A stretch of 64,000 bases of DNA from Thermocatellispora tengchongensis (GTDB lineage Bacteria; Actinomycetota; Actinomycetes; Streptosporangiales; Streptosporangiaceae). The DNA is taken from NCBI RefSeq assembly GCF_014202315.1, contig NZ_JACHGN010000009.1, forward strand, positions 93,602 to 157,601. Reading direction: 5' to 3'. Position 1 is the stretch's first letter. Each line of letters begins with the position of its first letter. Made by a program: the position numbers and the translations under genes. The notes under the pieces are model-generated. The model saw only the letters and a list, made by a program, of their open reading frames with translations, was not told where the DNA came from and did not search any database. Positions 7,139 through 18,634 of the stretch are shown here, in pieces.

Positions 7139-8748
7139 CGCGGCAGGCCGGGCAGGCGTTCACCCCGCTGGGCGCGGCCGAGACGTTCCGGCTGTTCGTC
7201 CGGCTCAAGCTGCGCCTGGTGGCCGGCAACGTGCGCGGCGACACGGCGCGCAAGCTCGGCTTCGCCTTCACCCTGATCGTCGCGGCGGGCGTGGCCGTGC
7301 TCGGGTTCGTGCTGCTGGCCCTGCTGCGCATCGTCCCCGACCGTGCGGTGGCCGCCGACCTGGGCGTGGTCGTGTTCACGGTGTTCCTGCTCGGCTGGAC
7401 CGTGGTGCCGCTGCTGGCCTTCGGCCTGGACGACACGCTCGACCCGGCCAAGCTGGCGCTGCTGCCGCTGCGCACCCGCCAGCTCATGATCGGCATGTTC
7501 GCCGGCTCGGTCACCGGCCCGTGGCCGCTGGCCTCCTTGGTGATCATGGCCGGCGCGGTCATCGGACTGCCCGGCGGCGTGGGCGGCGTGCTGCTCGGCG
7601 TCGTCGCTGTGGTGCTGCAGTTCGCGCTGTGCGTGGTGGTCTCGCGGCTGGTCACCACCTCGCTGTCCGGCGTGCTGCGCAGCAGGCGCGGGCGCGACCT
7701 GCTCGCGGTCGGCATGGTCTTCGTCGTGCTGGCCGCCCAGTTGCCCAACCTGCTCGTCAACCGGGGCGTGGACGGCGACCTGGGCGCGGTGCTGCACGAC
7801 ACCGCGGCGGTGCTGCGCTGGACCCCGCCCGGCATGGCCGCGCACGCGATCACCGATGGCGGCCTCGTCGCGGTCGCCGAGCTGGTCTTCCTCGCCCTGC
7901 TCGTCGCCGGGCTGGCCTGGCTGTGGATCGTCGCGCTGCGGGCGGCGCTGGTCCGCCCCGACGCCTCCACCCAGGCCGCCACCGTGCGCCGGACCCGCGG
8001 TCGCGGCCTGGCCGGCCTGCTGCCCGACGGTCCCCTGGCCGCCGTGGTGACCAAGGAGCTGAAGTACGCACGGCGCGAGCCGCGCGGACGGGTGGGCTGG
8101 ATGGCCGCGGTCGGCGTGACCGTCCTGTTGTCCTTCAGCTTCGGCGGTGACGACGGTCCCGGCGGCGCGTTCGCGGCGATCGGCCCGGCGGCGCTGGGCG
8201 CCCTCATGGTCGGCATGCAGGCGTGCAACTCCTTCGGCATCGACGGCCGCTCGCTGTGGATGAACGCCGTCGTGCACGGCTCCCCGCGCGCCCTGCGCAC
8301 CGACCTGGCGGGCCGCCACCTCGCGGTCGCGCTGATCGCGGTGCCGCTGCTGACCGCGCTCGCGGTCATCTCCGCGGTGCTCGCCGGCGACCCGCTCTCC
8401 GCCGTGCCCGGCGCGCTCACCGCGTACGGGGTGCTCGGGGTCACGCTCGGGACCGGCGCGGTCACCAGCGTGGTCTTCCCGTACACGGTCCCGGAGCGGA
8501 TGAACGCCTTCACCGGCGCGGCCCCGGGCCAGGGCGGCATCGCCTTCGCCGGGTCCTTCGGCGCCATGATCGCCAGTGGCGTCCTGGTGCTGCCGGTCGC
8601 GCTGCCGGTGCTGCTCGGGATCTCCTGGCTCAGCGTCCTGGCCGTCCCGTACGGCGCCGCCGTCGCCTGGGCCGGGCGGCGGCTGGGGGCCGACCTCGGT
8701 TACGCCCGCCTGCCCGACATCCTGGAGGCCGTCTCCAAGCCGTCGTAG
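7114..8748 (+). CDS. ABC transporter permease (ABC-2 type)
   Basis: A 544-residue integral membrane protein, the channel partner of the ATPase immediately upstream. About twelve hydrophobic stretches can be seen, for example FTLIVAAGVAVLGFVLLALL near residue 50, VVVFTVFLLGWTVVPLLAFG near 90 and FAALGPAALGALMVG-type segments in the second half. A soluble loop carrying TKELKYARREPRGR (about 310-325) is typical of this actinobacterial permease family. The start at 7114 follows AAGGAGGGG and is the last of several duplicated starts. Probable drug, lipid or peptide exporter; the substrate cannot be read. Confidence 0.85.
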   Translation: MAGLDLGVTRQAGQAFTPLGAAETFRLFVRLKLRLVAGNVRGDTARKLGFAFTLIVAAGVAVLGFVLLALLRIVPDRAVAADLGVVVFTVFLLGWTVVPLLAFGLDDTLDPAKLALLPLRTRQLMIGMFAGSVTGPWPLASLVIMAGAVIGLPGGVGGVLLGVVAVVLQFALCVVVSRLVTTSLSGVLRSRRGRDLLAVGMVFVVLAAQLPNLLVNRGVDGDLGAVLHDTAAVLRWTPPGMAAHAITDGGLVAVAELVFLALLVAGLAWLWIVALRAALVRPDASTQAATVRRTRGRGLAGLLPDGPLAAVVTKELKYARREPRGRVGWMAAVGVTVLLSFSFGGDDGPGGAFAAIGPAALGALMVGMQACNSFGIDGRSLWMNAVVHGSPRALRTDLAGRHLAVALIAVPLLTALAVISAVLAGDPLSAVPGALTAYGVLGVTLGTGAVTSVVFPYTVPERMNAFTGAAPGQGGIAFAGSFGAMIASGVLVLPVALPVLLGISWLSVLAVPYGAAVAWAGRRLGADLGYARLPDILEAVSKPS

Positions 8749-8776
8749 CCGAGGGTATTCCCGCTGTTCAGCCAAT

Positions 8777-8799
8777 GGTCTAGTCCAATTGGTGAGACC
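8777..8799. promoter_or_regulatory. Palindrome upstream of ppc
   Basis: GGTCT (8777-8781) and AGACC (8795-8799) enclose the perfect 8-bp palindrome CCAATTGG (8785-8792). It lies 40-60 bases before the ppc ATG in the 91-bp gap after the permease. It may be a regulator site or a weak hairpin ending the ABC transcript. Confidence 0.35.
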
Positions 8800-8826
8800 G
8801 GTATCCAGCTTCACAGAGCGCCCCGC

Positions 8827-8832
8827 TACCCT
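8827..8832 (+). promoter_or_regulatory. -10 element TACCCT for ppc
   Basis: TACCCT ends seven bases before the ppc ATG at 8840, and no ribosome-binding site lies between. This fits a leaderless mRNA. A matching -35 is not obvious. Confidence 0.35.
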
Positions 8833-8839
8833 TCGAGTC

Positions 8840-11503
<2,664 letters not shown>

Positions 11504-11509
11504 GCGGGC

Positions 11510-12376
11510 TCACACCGCGACCCGCTCGTGCCCGGCGTAGATGTTGAACCGCTCGCCGCGCAGGAAGCCGATCAGCGTCATGCCGAACTCCGCGGCCAGC
11601 CCCACGGCCAGCGAGGACGGCGCGGACACGCCGCACACCACCGGCGCGCCCGCGACCAGGGCCTTCTGCACGATCTCGTAGCTGGTCCTGCCGCTGACCA
11701 GCAGAACGTGCCCGGCGAGCGGCAGCCGGCCGCCGAGCAGCGCCCAGCCGGCGAGCTTGTCCAGCGCGTTGTGCCTGCCGACGTCCTCGCGGGTCGCGAC
11801 CAGCGAGCCGGTGCGGTCGAACAGGGCCGCCGCGTGCAGGCCGCCGGTCTTGCCGAACACGCTCTGCGCGGCCCGCAGGCGCTCGGGCAGGGAGTACAGG
11901 ACCTCGGGCGCGATCGGCTCCCCGCCGGGCGGCGGCAGCGGCGGGAGCCGGCGGGCGCGCAGCGCGTCGATGCTCGCGGTGCCGCACACCCCGCAGGCGC
12001 TCGACGTCAGGAAGTGCCGGTCGAGCTGCGGCAGCTCGGGCAGCGCGGACGCCTCCAGCCGCACGGTCACCGTGTTGTAGCGGGCCTCGGGCGGCACGTC
12101 CTCGTCGGTGCAGTAGCCGATGGCGGCGATGTCGCCCGGCCGCGCCACGCCCTCGGCGTACAGGAAGCCCGCGGCCAGCTCGAAGTCGGCGCCGGGAGTG
12201 CGCATGGTGATCGCCACCGTGCGGCGCGGCGCGGCCGGGCCCGCGCCCGCCTGCACCCGGATCTCCAGCGGCTCCTCGGTGGCCAGGTCGTCGCGCCGGT
12301 CGCGCGCCCCGCCCGGGGTCACCTCCCGCACCCGGGCCCGCGTGGTCGGCCCCGGCCGGTCGTGCGTGGTCGTCAC
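11510..12376 (-). CDS. fdhD: Formate dehydrogenase accessory sulfurtransferase FdhD
   Basis: Transfers sulfur from a cysteine desulfurase to the molybdenum/tungsten cofactor of formate dehydrogenase. The catalytic CGVCG motif gives C128 and C131, followed by the conserved SVFGKTGGLHAAALFD, REDVGRHNALDKLAG and SGRTSYEIVQKAL blocks typical of FdhD. The frame is open far upstream, so the start is chosen by length and context. GTG 12376 yields 288 residues and has a weak GAGGCGGG upstream. No formate dehydrogenase gene is in this window, so its client is elsewhere. It is divergent from birA across a repeat-bearing intergenic region. Confidence 0.93.
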   Translation of the reverse strand: MTTTHDRPGPTTRARVREVTPGGARDRRDDLATEEPLEIRVQAGAGPAAPRRTVAITMRTPGADFELAAGFLYAEGVARPGDIAAIGYCTDEDVPPEARYNTVTVRLEASALPELPQLDRHFLTSSACGVCGTASIDALRARRLPPLPPPGGEPIAPEVLYSLPERLRAAQSVFGKTGGLHAAALFDRTGSLVATREDVGRHNALDKLAGWALLGGRLPLAGHVLLVSGRTSYEIVQKALVAGAPVVCGVSAPSSLAVGLAAEFGMTLIGFLRGERFNIYAGHERVAV

Positions 12377-12438
12377 GGGTTCACCCGCCTCACTGCGTCG
12401 TCGGGGATGCGCGGGTCCAGGCGTTCGCTCATACGACC

Positions 12439-12528
12439 ATTGTCCCGCCGGTGAGCATTGTCCCGCCGGTGAGCCTTGTCCTGCTGCTGAGGAGTGTCCT
12501 GCTGCTGAGGAGTGTCCTGCCGGTACGG
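12439..12528. repeat. Five 18-bp tandem repeats between fdhD and birA
   Basis: Five contiguous 18-bp units built on xTTGTCCxGCxGxTGAGx run from 12439 to 12528: two identical copies, two of a TGCTGCTGAGG variant, and a divergent fifth. They fill most of the space between the divergent starts and so lie in the promoter region of both genes. Confidence 0.85.
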
Positions 12529-12557
12529 GTGTCCCACGGGTGCGGGAGGATGGCCGC

Positions 12558-13400
12558 ATGCCTGACTCGCCGTACACCGACCTCGACCGGCCGCCGCTGT
12601 CCGCGGCGGCGCTGACCCGCGCGCTGGTCCGCCCCGGCTCCCTGTGGTCCTCGATCACCGTCGTGGACAGCACCGGGTCCACCAACGCCGACCTGGCGCG
12701 GGCGGTGCGGGAGGGGCGGGTCTCCGAGGGCGCGGTGCTCGTGGCCGAGGCCCAGACGGCGGGTCGCGGGCGGCTGGGCCGCGCCTGGACCGCGCCGCCC
12801 CGCGCCTCGCTGACCTTCTCCTTCGTGCTGCGGCCCACCGTGCCGCCCGCGCGGCAGGGCTGGCTGGCGCTGCTGACCGGGGTGGCCGCGGCCAGCGCCG
12901 TACGCCGGGTGGCCGAGGTGGACGCCCGGCTGAAGTGGCCCAACGACCTGCTCGTCGGCGAGCGCAAGCTGGCCGGCATCCTCGCCGAGCGGGTGGACGA
13001 CGCCGTGGTCGTCGGCATCGGGCTGAACGTGACCCTGCGCGCCGACGAGCTGCCGGTGCCCACCGCCACCTCGCTGGCGATCGAGGAGGCCGCCTCGACC
13101 GACCGCGACCCGCTGCTGCGCGCGGTGCTGCGCGAGGTCGAGCGGCACTACCGCGACTGGTCCGAGCACGGCGGCGACCCCGACACCAGCGGGCTGCGCG
13201 CGGCCTACCTGGCCGGCAGTGCCACGGTCGGCGCGCGGGTGCGGGTCGAGCTGCCCGGCGACCGGGCCCTGACCGGCCGGGCCACCGGCATCGACCCGTT
13301 CGGGCAGCTCCTGGTGGCGCCGGACGACCCGGCCGAGGGCGCCGAGCGGGCGCTGAGCGCGGGCGACGTCATCCATGTACGCGGCGCGCACAAACCGTGA
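12558..13400 (+). CDS. birA: Biotin--[acetyl-CoA-carboxylase] ligase
   Basis: Activates biotin to biotinyl-AMP and attaches it to the carrier lysine of acyl-CoA carboxylases. The protein is 280 residues with no amino-terminal DNA-binding domain, so it is the monofunctional class rather than a BirA repressor. Motifs are STGSTNADLA (about 38-47), the biotinyl-AMP loop TAGRGRLGRAW (about 67-77) and the KWPNDLL lysine motif, followed by a small SH3-like carboxyl domain. GGAGG is 8 bases before the ATG. It probably modifies the carboxylase whose beta and epsilon subunits lie at 4.2-6.1 kb. Confidence 0.95.
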   Translation: MPDSPYTDLDRPPLSAAALTRALVRPGSLWSSITVVDSTGSTNADLARAVREGRVSEGAVLVAEAQTAGRGRLGRAWTAPPRASLTFSFVLRPTVPPARQGWLALLTGVAAASAVRRVAEVDARLKWPNDLLVGERKLAGILAERVDDAVVVGIGLNVTLRADELPVPTATSLAIEEAASTDRDPLLRAVLREVERHYRDWSEHGGDPDTSGLRAAYLAGSATVGARVRVELPGDRALTGRATGIDPFGQLLVAPDDPAEGAERALSAGDVIHVRGAHKP

Positions 13401-13433
13401 CGCGGCGGGCGGCGGCGTGCCACGATGTGGCGC

Positions 13434-13946
13434 ATGGGTCTGCCCGATCATCATCTGACCGAGGGGGAGCTGCGCGTCAGCTCCTTCCACCCGCACTGGA
13501 AACGGCTCGCCGGGCCGTTCCTGGCCCTGCTGCTGATCGTCGCCGCGTCCGGGGCCGGCATCTACTTCGTCCCCGGCGAGTGGGAGTACTCCCTGTACGC
13601 CCGGCTGGCCATCGCGGTGGTCGCGGTCATCCTGCTCACGATCTGGTCGTTCGTGCCGTATCTGAAGTGGAAGAACACCGCGTACGTGCTGACCACGCAC
13701 CGGTTCACGATCAGCAGCGGCGTGCTGAACAAGTCCACCGACGAGATCCCGATGACCAAGGTCAACACGGTCAGCTCCGACCAGACCGTGCTGGAGCGCA
13801 TCCTGGGCTGCGGCACGCTCACCGTGGAGTCGGCGGGGGAGCGCGGCCAGATCGCGCTGCGCGACATCCCCAAGATCCAGGAGGTGCGGGCCCAGCTCTT
13901 CCGCCTGGTCGAGGACGCCTCCGACGGAGACATCGACGGGCGTTGA
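13434..13946 (+). CDS. Bacterial PH-domain membrane protein (DUF304/YdbT-like)
   Basis: A 170-residue membrane protein with two adjacent transmembrane helices (about residues 25-43 and 54-73) followed by a bacterial pleckstrin-homology domain. The latter is recognisable from KNTAYVLTTHRFTISSGVL and GCGTLTVESAGERGQIAL. ATG 13434 is chosen over an ATG nine bases upstream because a -10-like CACGAT (13421-13426) lies seven bases before it. A GTGACG -35 candidate 18 bases further up would give a leaderless mRNA. Function is unknown. Confidence 0.82.
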   Translation: MGLPDHHLTEGELRVSSFHPHWKRLAGPFLALLLIVAASGAGIYFVPGEWEYSLYARLAIAVVAVILLTIWSFVPYLKWKNTAYVLTTHRFTISSGVLNKSTDEIPMTKVNTVSSDQTVLERILGCGTLTVESAGERGQIALRDIPKIQEVRAQLFRLVEDASDGDIDGR

Positions 13947-13994
13947 CGGCGGCCGTCCCGAGTAGTCTCCTGACCTGGGGAGAGAAGGGACGGG

Positions 13995-15023
13995 ATGGAC
14001 GAATCAGACGAACCCCCTGCGATGGAACGGCCCACGACGCAGGACATCGAGAGGGTCTTCCTCGGTGACACGCCCAAGTACACCCGCATCGACGTCAGCG
14101 CGCTGTCGGGGGTGCCCCAGCACCTGAGCGAACGGATCTGGCGCGCGCTCGGCTTCGCCACGCTCGCCGACGACGCGGTGGCGTTCACCGACTCCGACGT
14201 GCGGGCGCTGCGGCGCGTACGCGCGATGCTGGATGAGAAGCTGCTCGACGAGCGCGCGGTGATCCGCATGTCGCGGGCCCTCGGCCAGACCACCGCCAGG
14301 CTGGCCCAGTGGCAGGCCGAGATCATGATCGAGGCGCTGATCGGCGACGGCGACCGCGTCTCCTCGGGCCGCCCGCCCGGCGACGCCGAGCTGGCCCGGC
14401 TGCTCGGCACGGCCGCGCGGCTGCTGCCCGACTTCGAGTCGGTGCTCGTGCACGTGTGGCGGGCCCAGCTCAGCGCCGCGGGCACCCGCCTGCTCGCCAA
14501 CACCGACCTCGACTCCCCGGCTGCGCCCGGCAGGCCCACGCTCGCCGCCGGGTTCGCCGACCTGGTGTCGTTCACCCAGGTCGCCCGGGAGCTCGACGAG
14601 CACGGCCTGGCCGGGCTGGTGGAGGACTTCGAGGCGCGGGCGGCCGACGTCATCGCCGCCCACGGCGCCCGCCTGGTCAAGACCCTGGGCGACGAGGTGC
14701 TGTTCACCGCGCCCGACCCCCAGGTGGCGGCGGCGCTCTCCCTGGACCTGGCCCAGGCCGTACGCCGCGGCGGCGCCGGCCCCGACCTGCGCGTCGGCCT
14801 GGCCTACGGCCCGGTCGTGCCGATGATGGGCGACGTGTTCGGCACCACGGTCAACCTGGCCGCCCGGCTGACCGCCATCGCCAGGCCGGGCACGATCGTC
14901 ATCGACGAGGCCATGGCCCAGGCCCTGGGCGGCGCGCCCGGCCTGGAGGTCCACCGCATCCGCCGCCGCCCGGCCCGCGGTCTGGGCCTGGTTCAGCCCT
15001 ACGTGCTACGCCGGAGTTCCTGA
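13995..15023 (+). CDS. Class III adenylate/guanylate cyclase
   Basis: A 342-residue soluble nucleotide cyclase making cAMP or cGMP. The catalytic domain is about residues 180-335: [15 protein letters not shown] holds the first metal aspartate, [14 protein letters not shown] the second, and [18 protein letters not shown] the conserved strand-helix region. The amino-terminal 170 residues are helical, with [17 protein letters not shown] and a predicted regulatory role common in Streptomyces-type cyclases. A GGAGAGAAGGGACGGG stretch upstream of the ATG supplies the ribosome-binding site. It follows birA and the PH-domain gene in the same direction, an arrangement I recall as common in actinomycetes. 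Confidence 0.92.
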   Translation: MDESDEPPAMERPTTQDIERVFLGDTPKYTRIDVSALSGVPQHLSERIWRALGFATLADDAVAFTDSDVRALRRVRAMLDEKLLDERAVIRMSRALGQTTARLAQWQAEIMIEALIGDGDRVSSGRPPGDAELARLLGTAARLLPDFESVLVHVWRAQLSAAGTRLLANTDLDSPAAPGRPTLAAGFADLVSFTQVARELDEHGLAGLVEDFEARAADVIAAHGARLVKTLGDEVLFTAPDPQVAAALSLDLAQAVRRGGAGPDLRVGLAYGPVVPMMGDVFGTTVNLAARLTAIARPGTIVIDEAMAQALGGAPGLEVHRIRRRPARGLGLVQPYVLRRSS

Positions 15024-15078
15024 TCACGTTTCTAGCGGCACAATGGCTGCTGTTGGCAACGAAAGTGAGGAACGGGCC

Positions 15079-16164
15079 ATGCCGTACGAAGTCAGAGGCG
15101 TGATCGCACGGGGCAAGGGCGAGGCTGTGTCGCTGGAGACCGTGGTGGTCCCCGATCCGGGACCGGGCGAGGCGGTGGTGAACGTCCAGGCGTGCGGCGT
15201 GTGCCACACCGACCTGCACTACCGCGAGGGCGGCATCACCGACGAGTTCCCGTTCCTGCTCGGCCACGAGGCCGCGGGCGTGGTCGAGGCGGTCGGCCCC
15301 GGCGTGACCTCGGTCGAGCCGGGCGACTACGTGATCCTCAACTGGCGCGCGGTGTGCGGCGAGTGCCGGGCCTGCCTGCGCGGGCGTCCCTGGTACTGCT
15401 TCAACACCCACAACGCCGCGCAGAAGATGACCCTCGCCGACGGCACCGAGCTGAGCGCCGCGCTCGGCATCGGCGCGTTCGTGGAGAAGACCCTGGTCGC
15501 CGCCGGGCAGTGCACCAAGGTGGATCGGCGGGCCGAGCCCGCTGTGGCGGGGCTGCTCGGCTGCGGCGTGATGGCCGGGCTGGGCGCCGCGCTGAACACC
15601 GGCAACGTGACCCGGGGCGACAGCGTGGCCGTCATCGGCTGCGGCGGCGTCGGCAACGCCGCCCTGCTCGGCGCGTCCCTGGCCGGCGCCGCCAAGATCA
15701 TCGCCATCGACGTGGACGATCGCAAGCTGGAGTGGGCGCGCGACTTCGGCGCCACCCACACGATCAACTCCCGCACCAGCGACCCGGTGGAGGCCGTGCG
15801 TGAGCTGACCGGCGGCCACGGCGCCGACGTGGTGATCGAGGCGGTGGGGCGGCCCGAGACGTACAAGCAGGCGTTCTACGCCCGCGACCTGGCCGGCACG
15901 GTCGTGCTGGTCGGCGTGCCGACCCCGGAGATGACCCTGGAGCTGCCGCTGCTGGACGTCTTCGGCCGCGGCGGCTCGCTGAAGTCGTCCTGGTACGGCG
16001 ACTGCCTGCCCACCCGCGACTTCCCGATGCTGATCGACCTCTACCTCCAGGGCCGGCTCAACCTCGACGGCTTCGTCAGCGAGCGCATCGGCCTGGGCGA
16101 CGTGGAGGACGCGTTCGCCAAGATGCACCGCGGCGACGTGCTGCGCTCGGTGGTCGTGCTGTGA
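15079..16164 (+). CDS. mscR: S-(hydroxymethyl)mycothiol dehydrogenase
   Basis: Zinc-dependent medium-chain dehydrogenase that oxidises the formaldehyde adduct of mycothiol to formylmycothiol; some members also reduce S-nitrosomycothiol. The 361-residue protein has the catalytic zinc ligands in [11 protein letters not shown] and GHEAAGVV, the structural four-cysteine lobe [15 protein letters not shown], and the NAD-binding [14 protein letters not shown]. The length and the [17 protein letters not shown] segment are typical of the mycothiol enzyme rather than the glutathione one. It overlaps the next gene by GTGA, so the two are coupled. GAGGAAC precedes the ATG. Confidence 0.92.
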   Translation: MPYEVRGVIARGKGEAVSLETVVVPDPGPGEAVVNVQACGVCHTDLHYREGGITDEFPFLLGHEAAGVVEAVGPGVTSVEPGDYVILNWRAVCGECRACLRGRPWYCFNTHNAAQKMTLADGTELSAALGIGAFVEKTLVAAGQCTKVDRRAEPAVAGLLGCGVMAGLGAALNTGNVTRGDSVAVIGCGGVGNAALLGASLAGAAKIIAIDVDDRKLEWARDFGATHTINSRTSDPVEAVRELTGGHGADVVIEAVGRPETYKQAFYARDLAGTVVLVGVPTPEMTLELPLLDVFGRGGSLKSSWYGDCLPTRDFPMLIDLYLQGRLNLDGFVSERIGLGDVEDAFAKMHRGDVLRSVVVL

Positions 16165-16787
16165 CCGGCGTGGAGAGGGTGGTCACGTCCGGCACCTTCT
16201 CGCTGGACGGCGGCACCTGGGAGGTGGAGAACAACGTCTGGATCGTCGGCGACGACCAGGAGGTCGTGGTCATCGACGCCGCGCACGACGCGCGGGCGAT
16301 CCTGGACGCCGTCGCCGGCCGCCGGATCAAGGCGGTCGTGTGCACCCACGCGCACAACGACCACATCAACGCCGCCGCCGGGCTGGTCGAGGCCACCGGC
16401 GCGACCGTCCGCCTGCACCCCGACGACGACGTGCTGTGGAAGATGGAGTACGGCGAGAAGCTCGGCTACGCCCCGCTGGCCGACGGCGAGGCGCTGACCG
16501 TGGGCGGCGTGCGCCTGGAGGTGCTGCACACCCCCGGGCACGCGCCGGGCGCGGTGTGCCTGTACGCCCCCGACCTCGGGGCGGTGTTCACCGGCGACAC
16601 CCTGTTCCAGGGCGGGCCGGGCGCCACCGGCCGGTCGTACTCCTCCTTCGGCACGATCATCGAGTCGATCCGGGAGCGGCTGCTCAGCCTGCCGGAGGCC
16701 ACGGTGGTGCACACCGGCCACGGCGCCGACACCTCGATCGGCGCCGAGGCCCCGCACCTCGACGAGTGGATCGCCCGCGGCCACTGA
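16161..16787 (+). CDS. Metallo-beta-lactamase-fold hydrolase, partner of mscR
   Basis: A 208-residue MBL-fold enzyme. The HAHNDH motif (about 57-62), later HTPGHAPG and [10 protein letters not shown], and the final [11 protein letters not shown] supply the usual di-metal ligands. The GTG start shares GTGA with the mscR stop. Paired with S-(hydroxymethyl)mycothiol dehydrogenase, it most likely hydrolyses S-formylmycothiol to formate and mycothiol, replacing the esterase used in glutathione pathways. The fold is certain; this substrate is inferred from context. Confidence 0.88.
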   Translation: MTGVERVVTSGTFSLDGGTWEVENNVWIVGDDQEVVVIDAAHDARAILDAVAGRRIKAVVCTHAHNDHINAAAGLVEATGATVRLHPDDDVLWKMEYGEKLGYAPLADGEALTVGGVRLEVLHTPGHAPGAVCLYAPDLGAVFTGDTLFQGGPGATGRSYSSFGTIIESIRERLLSLPEATVVHTGHGADTSIGAEAPHLDEWIARGH

Positions 16788-16823
16788 GCCTGGCACGTTA
16801 CGCGGGGGTGTGGGCCAGCTCAC

Positions 16824-16842
16824 ATAGGCAAGGCTAACCTCG
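16824..16842. promoter_or_regulatory. IdeR/DmdR-type iron box 1
   Basis: Matches the 19-bp actinobacterial iron box TTAGGTTAGGCTAACCTAA at about 14 of 19 positions, with an intact AGGCTAACCT half. It is the upstream member of a pair before bfd. Confidence 0.6.
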
Positions 16843-16852
16843 GTGAGGTACT

Positions 16853-16871
16853 TTAGGTGTGCCTAACCTAA
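16853..16871. promoter_or_regulatory. IdeR/DmdR-type iron box 2
   Basis: TTAGGTGTGCCTAACCTAA differs from the consensus 19-mer at only three central positions and is nearly symmetric. It is centred about 43 bases before the bfd ATG and overlaps a -10-like TACTTT (16849-16854). An iron-bound regulator here would most simply repress. Confidence 0.75.
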
Positions 16872-16904
16872 TGCTTCGCCGGTCGTGAGAGGTCCCACCC
16901 CCGC

Positions 16905-17084
16905 ATGTACGTCTGCATCTGCCGAGCCGTCACCGAGAACGAGGTGCACGACTGCATCGCCGCCGGGGCCCGTACGGCGCGGCAGGTTCGCGACACCACG
17001 GGCGCAGGGGGGGACTGCGCGCAATGTGTCCGGAAGATCTGTGCGATGCTGAAGCGGTCTGAGGAACTAGCACCGACCGCATAG
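16905..17084 (+). CDS. bfd: Bacterioferritin-associated ferredoxin
   Basis: A 59-residue [2Fe-2S] protein that binds bacterioferritin and passes electrons into it to release stored iron. The start MYVCICRAVTENEV and the cysteine pattern C4-x-C6 ... C38-x2-C41 match Bfd exactly. Extra cysteines at 17 and 46 are not expected ligands. GAGAGG lies upstream of the ATG and two iron boxes precede it. It ends 14 bases before bfr and is co-transcribed with it. Confidence 0.93.
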   Translation: MYVCICRAVTENEVHDCIAAGARTARQVRDTTGAGGDCAQCVRKICAMLKRSEELAPTA

Positions 17085-17098
17085 CACGAGGGGCCCCG

Positions 17099-17584
17099 AT
17101 GCAGGGCGACAAGCAGATCATCGAACTGCTCAACGAGCAGCTCACGTCCGAGCTGACCGCCATCAACCAGTACTTCCTGCACGCCAAGATGCAGGAGAAC
17201 TGGGGCTACACCAAGCTGGCCGAGCACACCCGGGCCGAGTCCTTCGAGGAGATGCGCCACGCCGAGCGGCTGACCGAGCGCATCCTGTTCCTGGAGGGGC
17301 TGCCCAACTACCAGCGCCTGGGCACACTGCACATCGGCCAGACCGTCGAGGAGCAACTCCGCGCCGACCTCGACCTCGAACTCGGGGTCATCCGGCGGCT
17401 GCGCCCGGCCATCACGCTGATGCGCGAGAAGGGCGACATCACCTCGGCCCGGATCTTCGAGGACATCCTGGAGAACGAGGAAGAGCACATCGACTACCTC
17501 GAAACCGAGCTGGGCCTGATCGAGGCGCTGGGCGAGCAGCTCTACCTCGCCCGCTACGCCAGGCCGCGCTCGTCCGACGACTAG
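17099..17584 (+). CDS. bfr: Bacterioferritin
   Basis: A 24-mer haem-containing iron-storage protein of 161 residues. All ferroxidase ligands can be counted in place: E18, E51, H54, E94, E127 and H130. The haem ligand M52 is in FEEMRHAERL. It lies directly after bfd behind tandem iron boxes, so storage and release proteins are made together under iron control. Confidence 0.96.
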   Translation: MQGDKQIIELLNEQLTSELTAINQYFLHAKMQENWGYTKLAEHTRAESFEEMRHAERLTERILFLEGLPNYQRLGTLHIGQTVEEQLRADLDLELGVIRRLRPAITLMREKGDITSARIFEDILENEEEHIDYLETELGLIEALGEQLYLARYARPRSSDD

Positions 17585-17658
17585 CCCTCGCGGCTGGACA
17601 CCGACCGGCCGAGCGGGGTTACCGGCCGGGGTCGATCCGGGCGTGCCGAGCGTCGCGC

Positions 17659-18120
17659 GCGAACCGGGCCTTCCCCCGGCCGGGCCGTACGCCGCCTCGC
17701 CGAGGCGGGGGTGCGCCAGTTCATCGACGTCGGCGCGGGGCCGCCCAGGCAGGACAACACGCACCAGGTGGCCCGGCGGCACGCGCCCGCACGCCCACAT
17801 CGACTTCGCCCGCCCGTAGCCGTGCCGCCGGCGGCCGTGCCGCACTCCCGTCCCCGGCGACGCCGAGGCCGAGCGGATCGCCGCCCGCGCCAGGGAGTGG
17901 CTGTCGCCCCGCGGCCACCTGGTGCTCTCGCACACCTACGACGGCGACGCCGACGAGGAGGAGGACGACGAGGAGAGCGTCGCGGCGGCGCAGCGGGTCC
18001 ACGCCGCGACCTCCTCGGGCGGCCTGGCCCGCCACGGGTACGACCAGATCGGCGGCTGCTTCGCGGCCTGGAGCTCCTGCCATCCGGCGTGGTCCCGGTG
18101 GCCGCCCCGCAGCCCGGCAC
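17659..18120 (+). pseudogene. Decayed SAM-dependent methyltransferase (DUF574/Methyltransf_19 type)
   Basis: Segments of the actinobacterial DUF574 methyltransferase family can be read, but in different frames. ANRAF is at about 17659-17673, then AVRRLAEAGVRQFIDVGAG, RQDNTHQVARRHAP, and later AREWLSPRGHLVLSHTYDGD. Finally LLRGLELLPSGVVPVAAPQP appears in the same frame as the second block. At least three frameshifts and a missing SAM-loop portion show that it is dead. The usual family has ~270 residues; here fewer than 160 codons remain. The part corresponding to residues around the catalytic centre is replaced by arginine-rich out-of-frame sequence. Confidence 0.75.
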
Positions 18121-18122
18121 GC

Positions 18123-18270
18123 CGTCCCCAGAGGATGAGCCCGCCGAGCATGCGATGCGCCCGTGGAGCACGGGCTCATGGAGCACGGGCCCGCGGAGCA
18201 CGGGCCCATGGAGCACGCGCCCGCCGAGCGCGCGTCCCCAGAGGATGAGCTTGCCGAGCACGCGCCCGCC
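18123..18270 (+). repeat. 15-bp repeats and a duplicated 18-mer after the methyltransferase remnant
   Basis: CGTCCCCAGAGGATGAGC occurs at 18123-18140 and again at 18233-18250. Between them lie 15-bp units (18163-18237) based on ATGGAGCACGGGCCC, with a last degenerate copy at 18253-18267. An open frame across them would read as repeated MEHGP, but nothing supports it as a gene. Confidence 0.75.
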
Positions 18271-18306
18271 CACGATGATCGGCCGGGGTGGGCCCGGCAT
18301 CCTGGC

Positions 18307-18348
<42 letters not shown>

Positions 18349-18622
18349 GGGCCCCGGGGCGGAGTGATATCGCGGGGGATGCCGCGACACGCCTGCCGGA
18401 CACGGATTGAAATGGGTCTGCGGGGATATGTAGGGGATTAGCGGCGGGCCGTAAAGGGTGGGGCGTTGCTCTCCGTACCCGGCGGGGCCCGTCCTGTACC
18501 GTTGAAACTCGAACCGTTGCGTGATGACTAACCGTCATTTATCAGTGTTTGCCCATGCCAATGGATAGGTCAATGACGAGTCAAACCGCGCGCTGTGCCC
18601 GGGAAACGATCCCCTAAGGTCC

Positions 18623-18628
18623 TACGAT
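18623..18628 (+). promoter_or_regulatory. -10 element TACGAT of the two-component operon
   Basis: TACGAT is exactly six bases before the response-regulator ATG at 18635, predicting a leaderless transcript. The 270 bases upstream (18349-18622) hold no gene. They include the short inverted repeat ATGAC-TAACC-GTCAT near 18523-18537. Confidence 0.5.
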
Positions 18629-18634
18629 CGCACC

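Noticed and set aside
12558-13400. BirA as a bifunctional biotin-operon repressor
   Set aside because: There is no N-terminal helix-turn-helix; the catalytic domain starts within the first ~35 residues.
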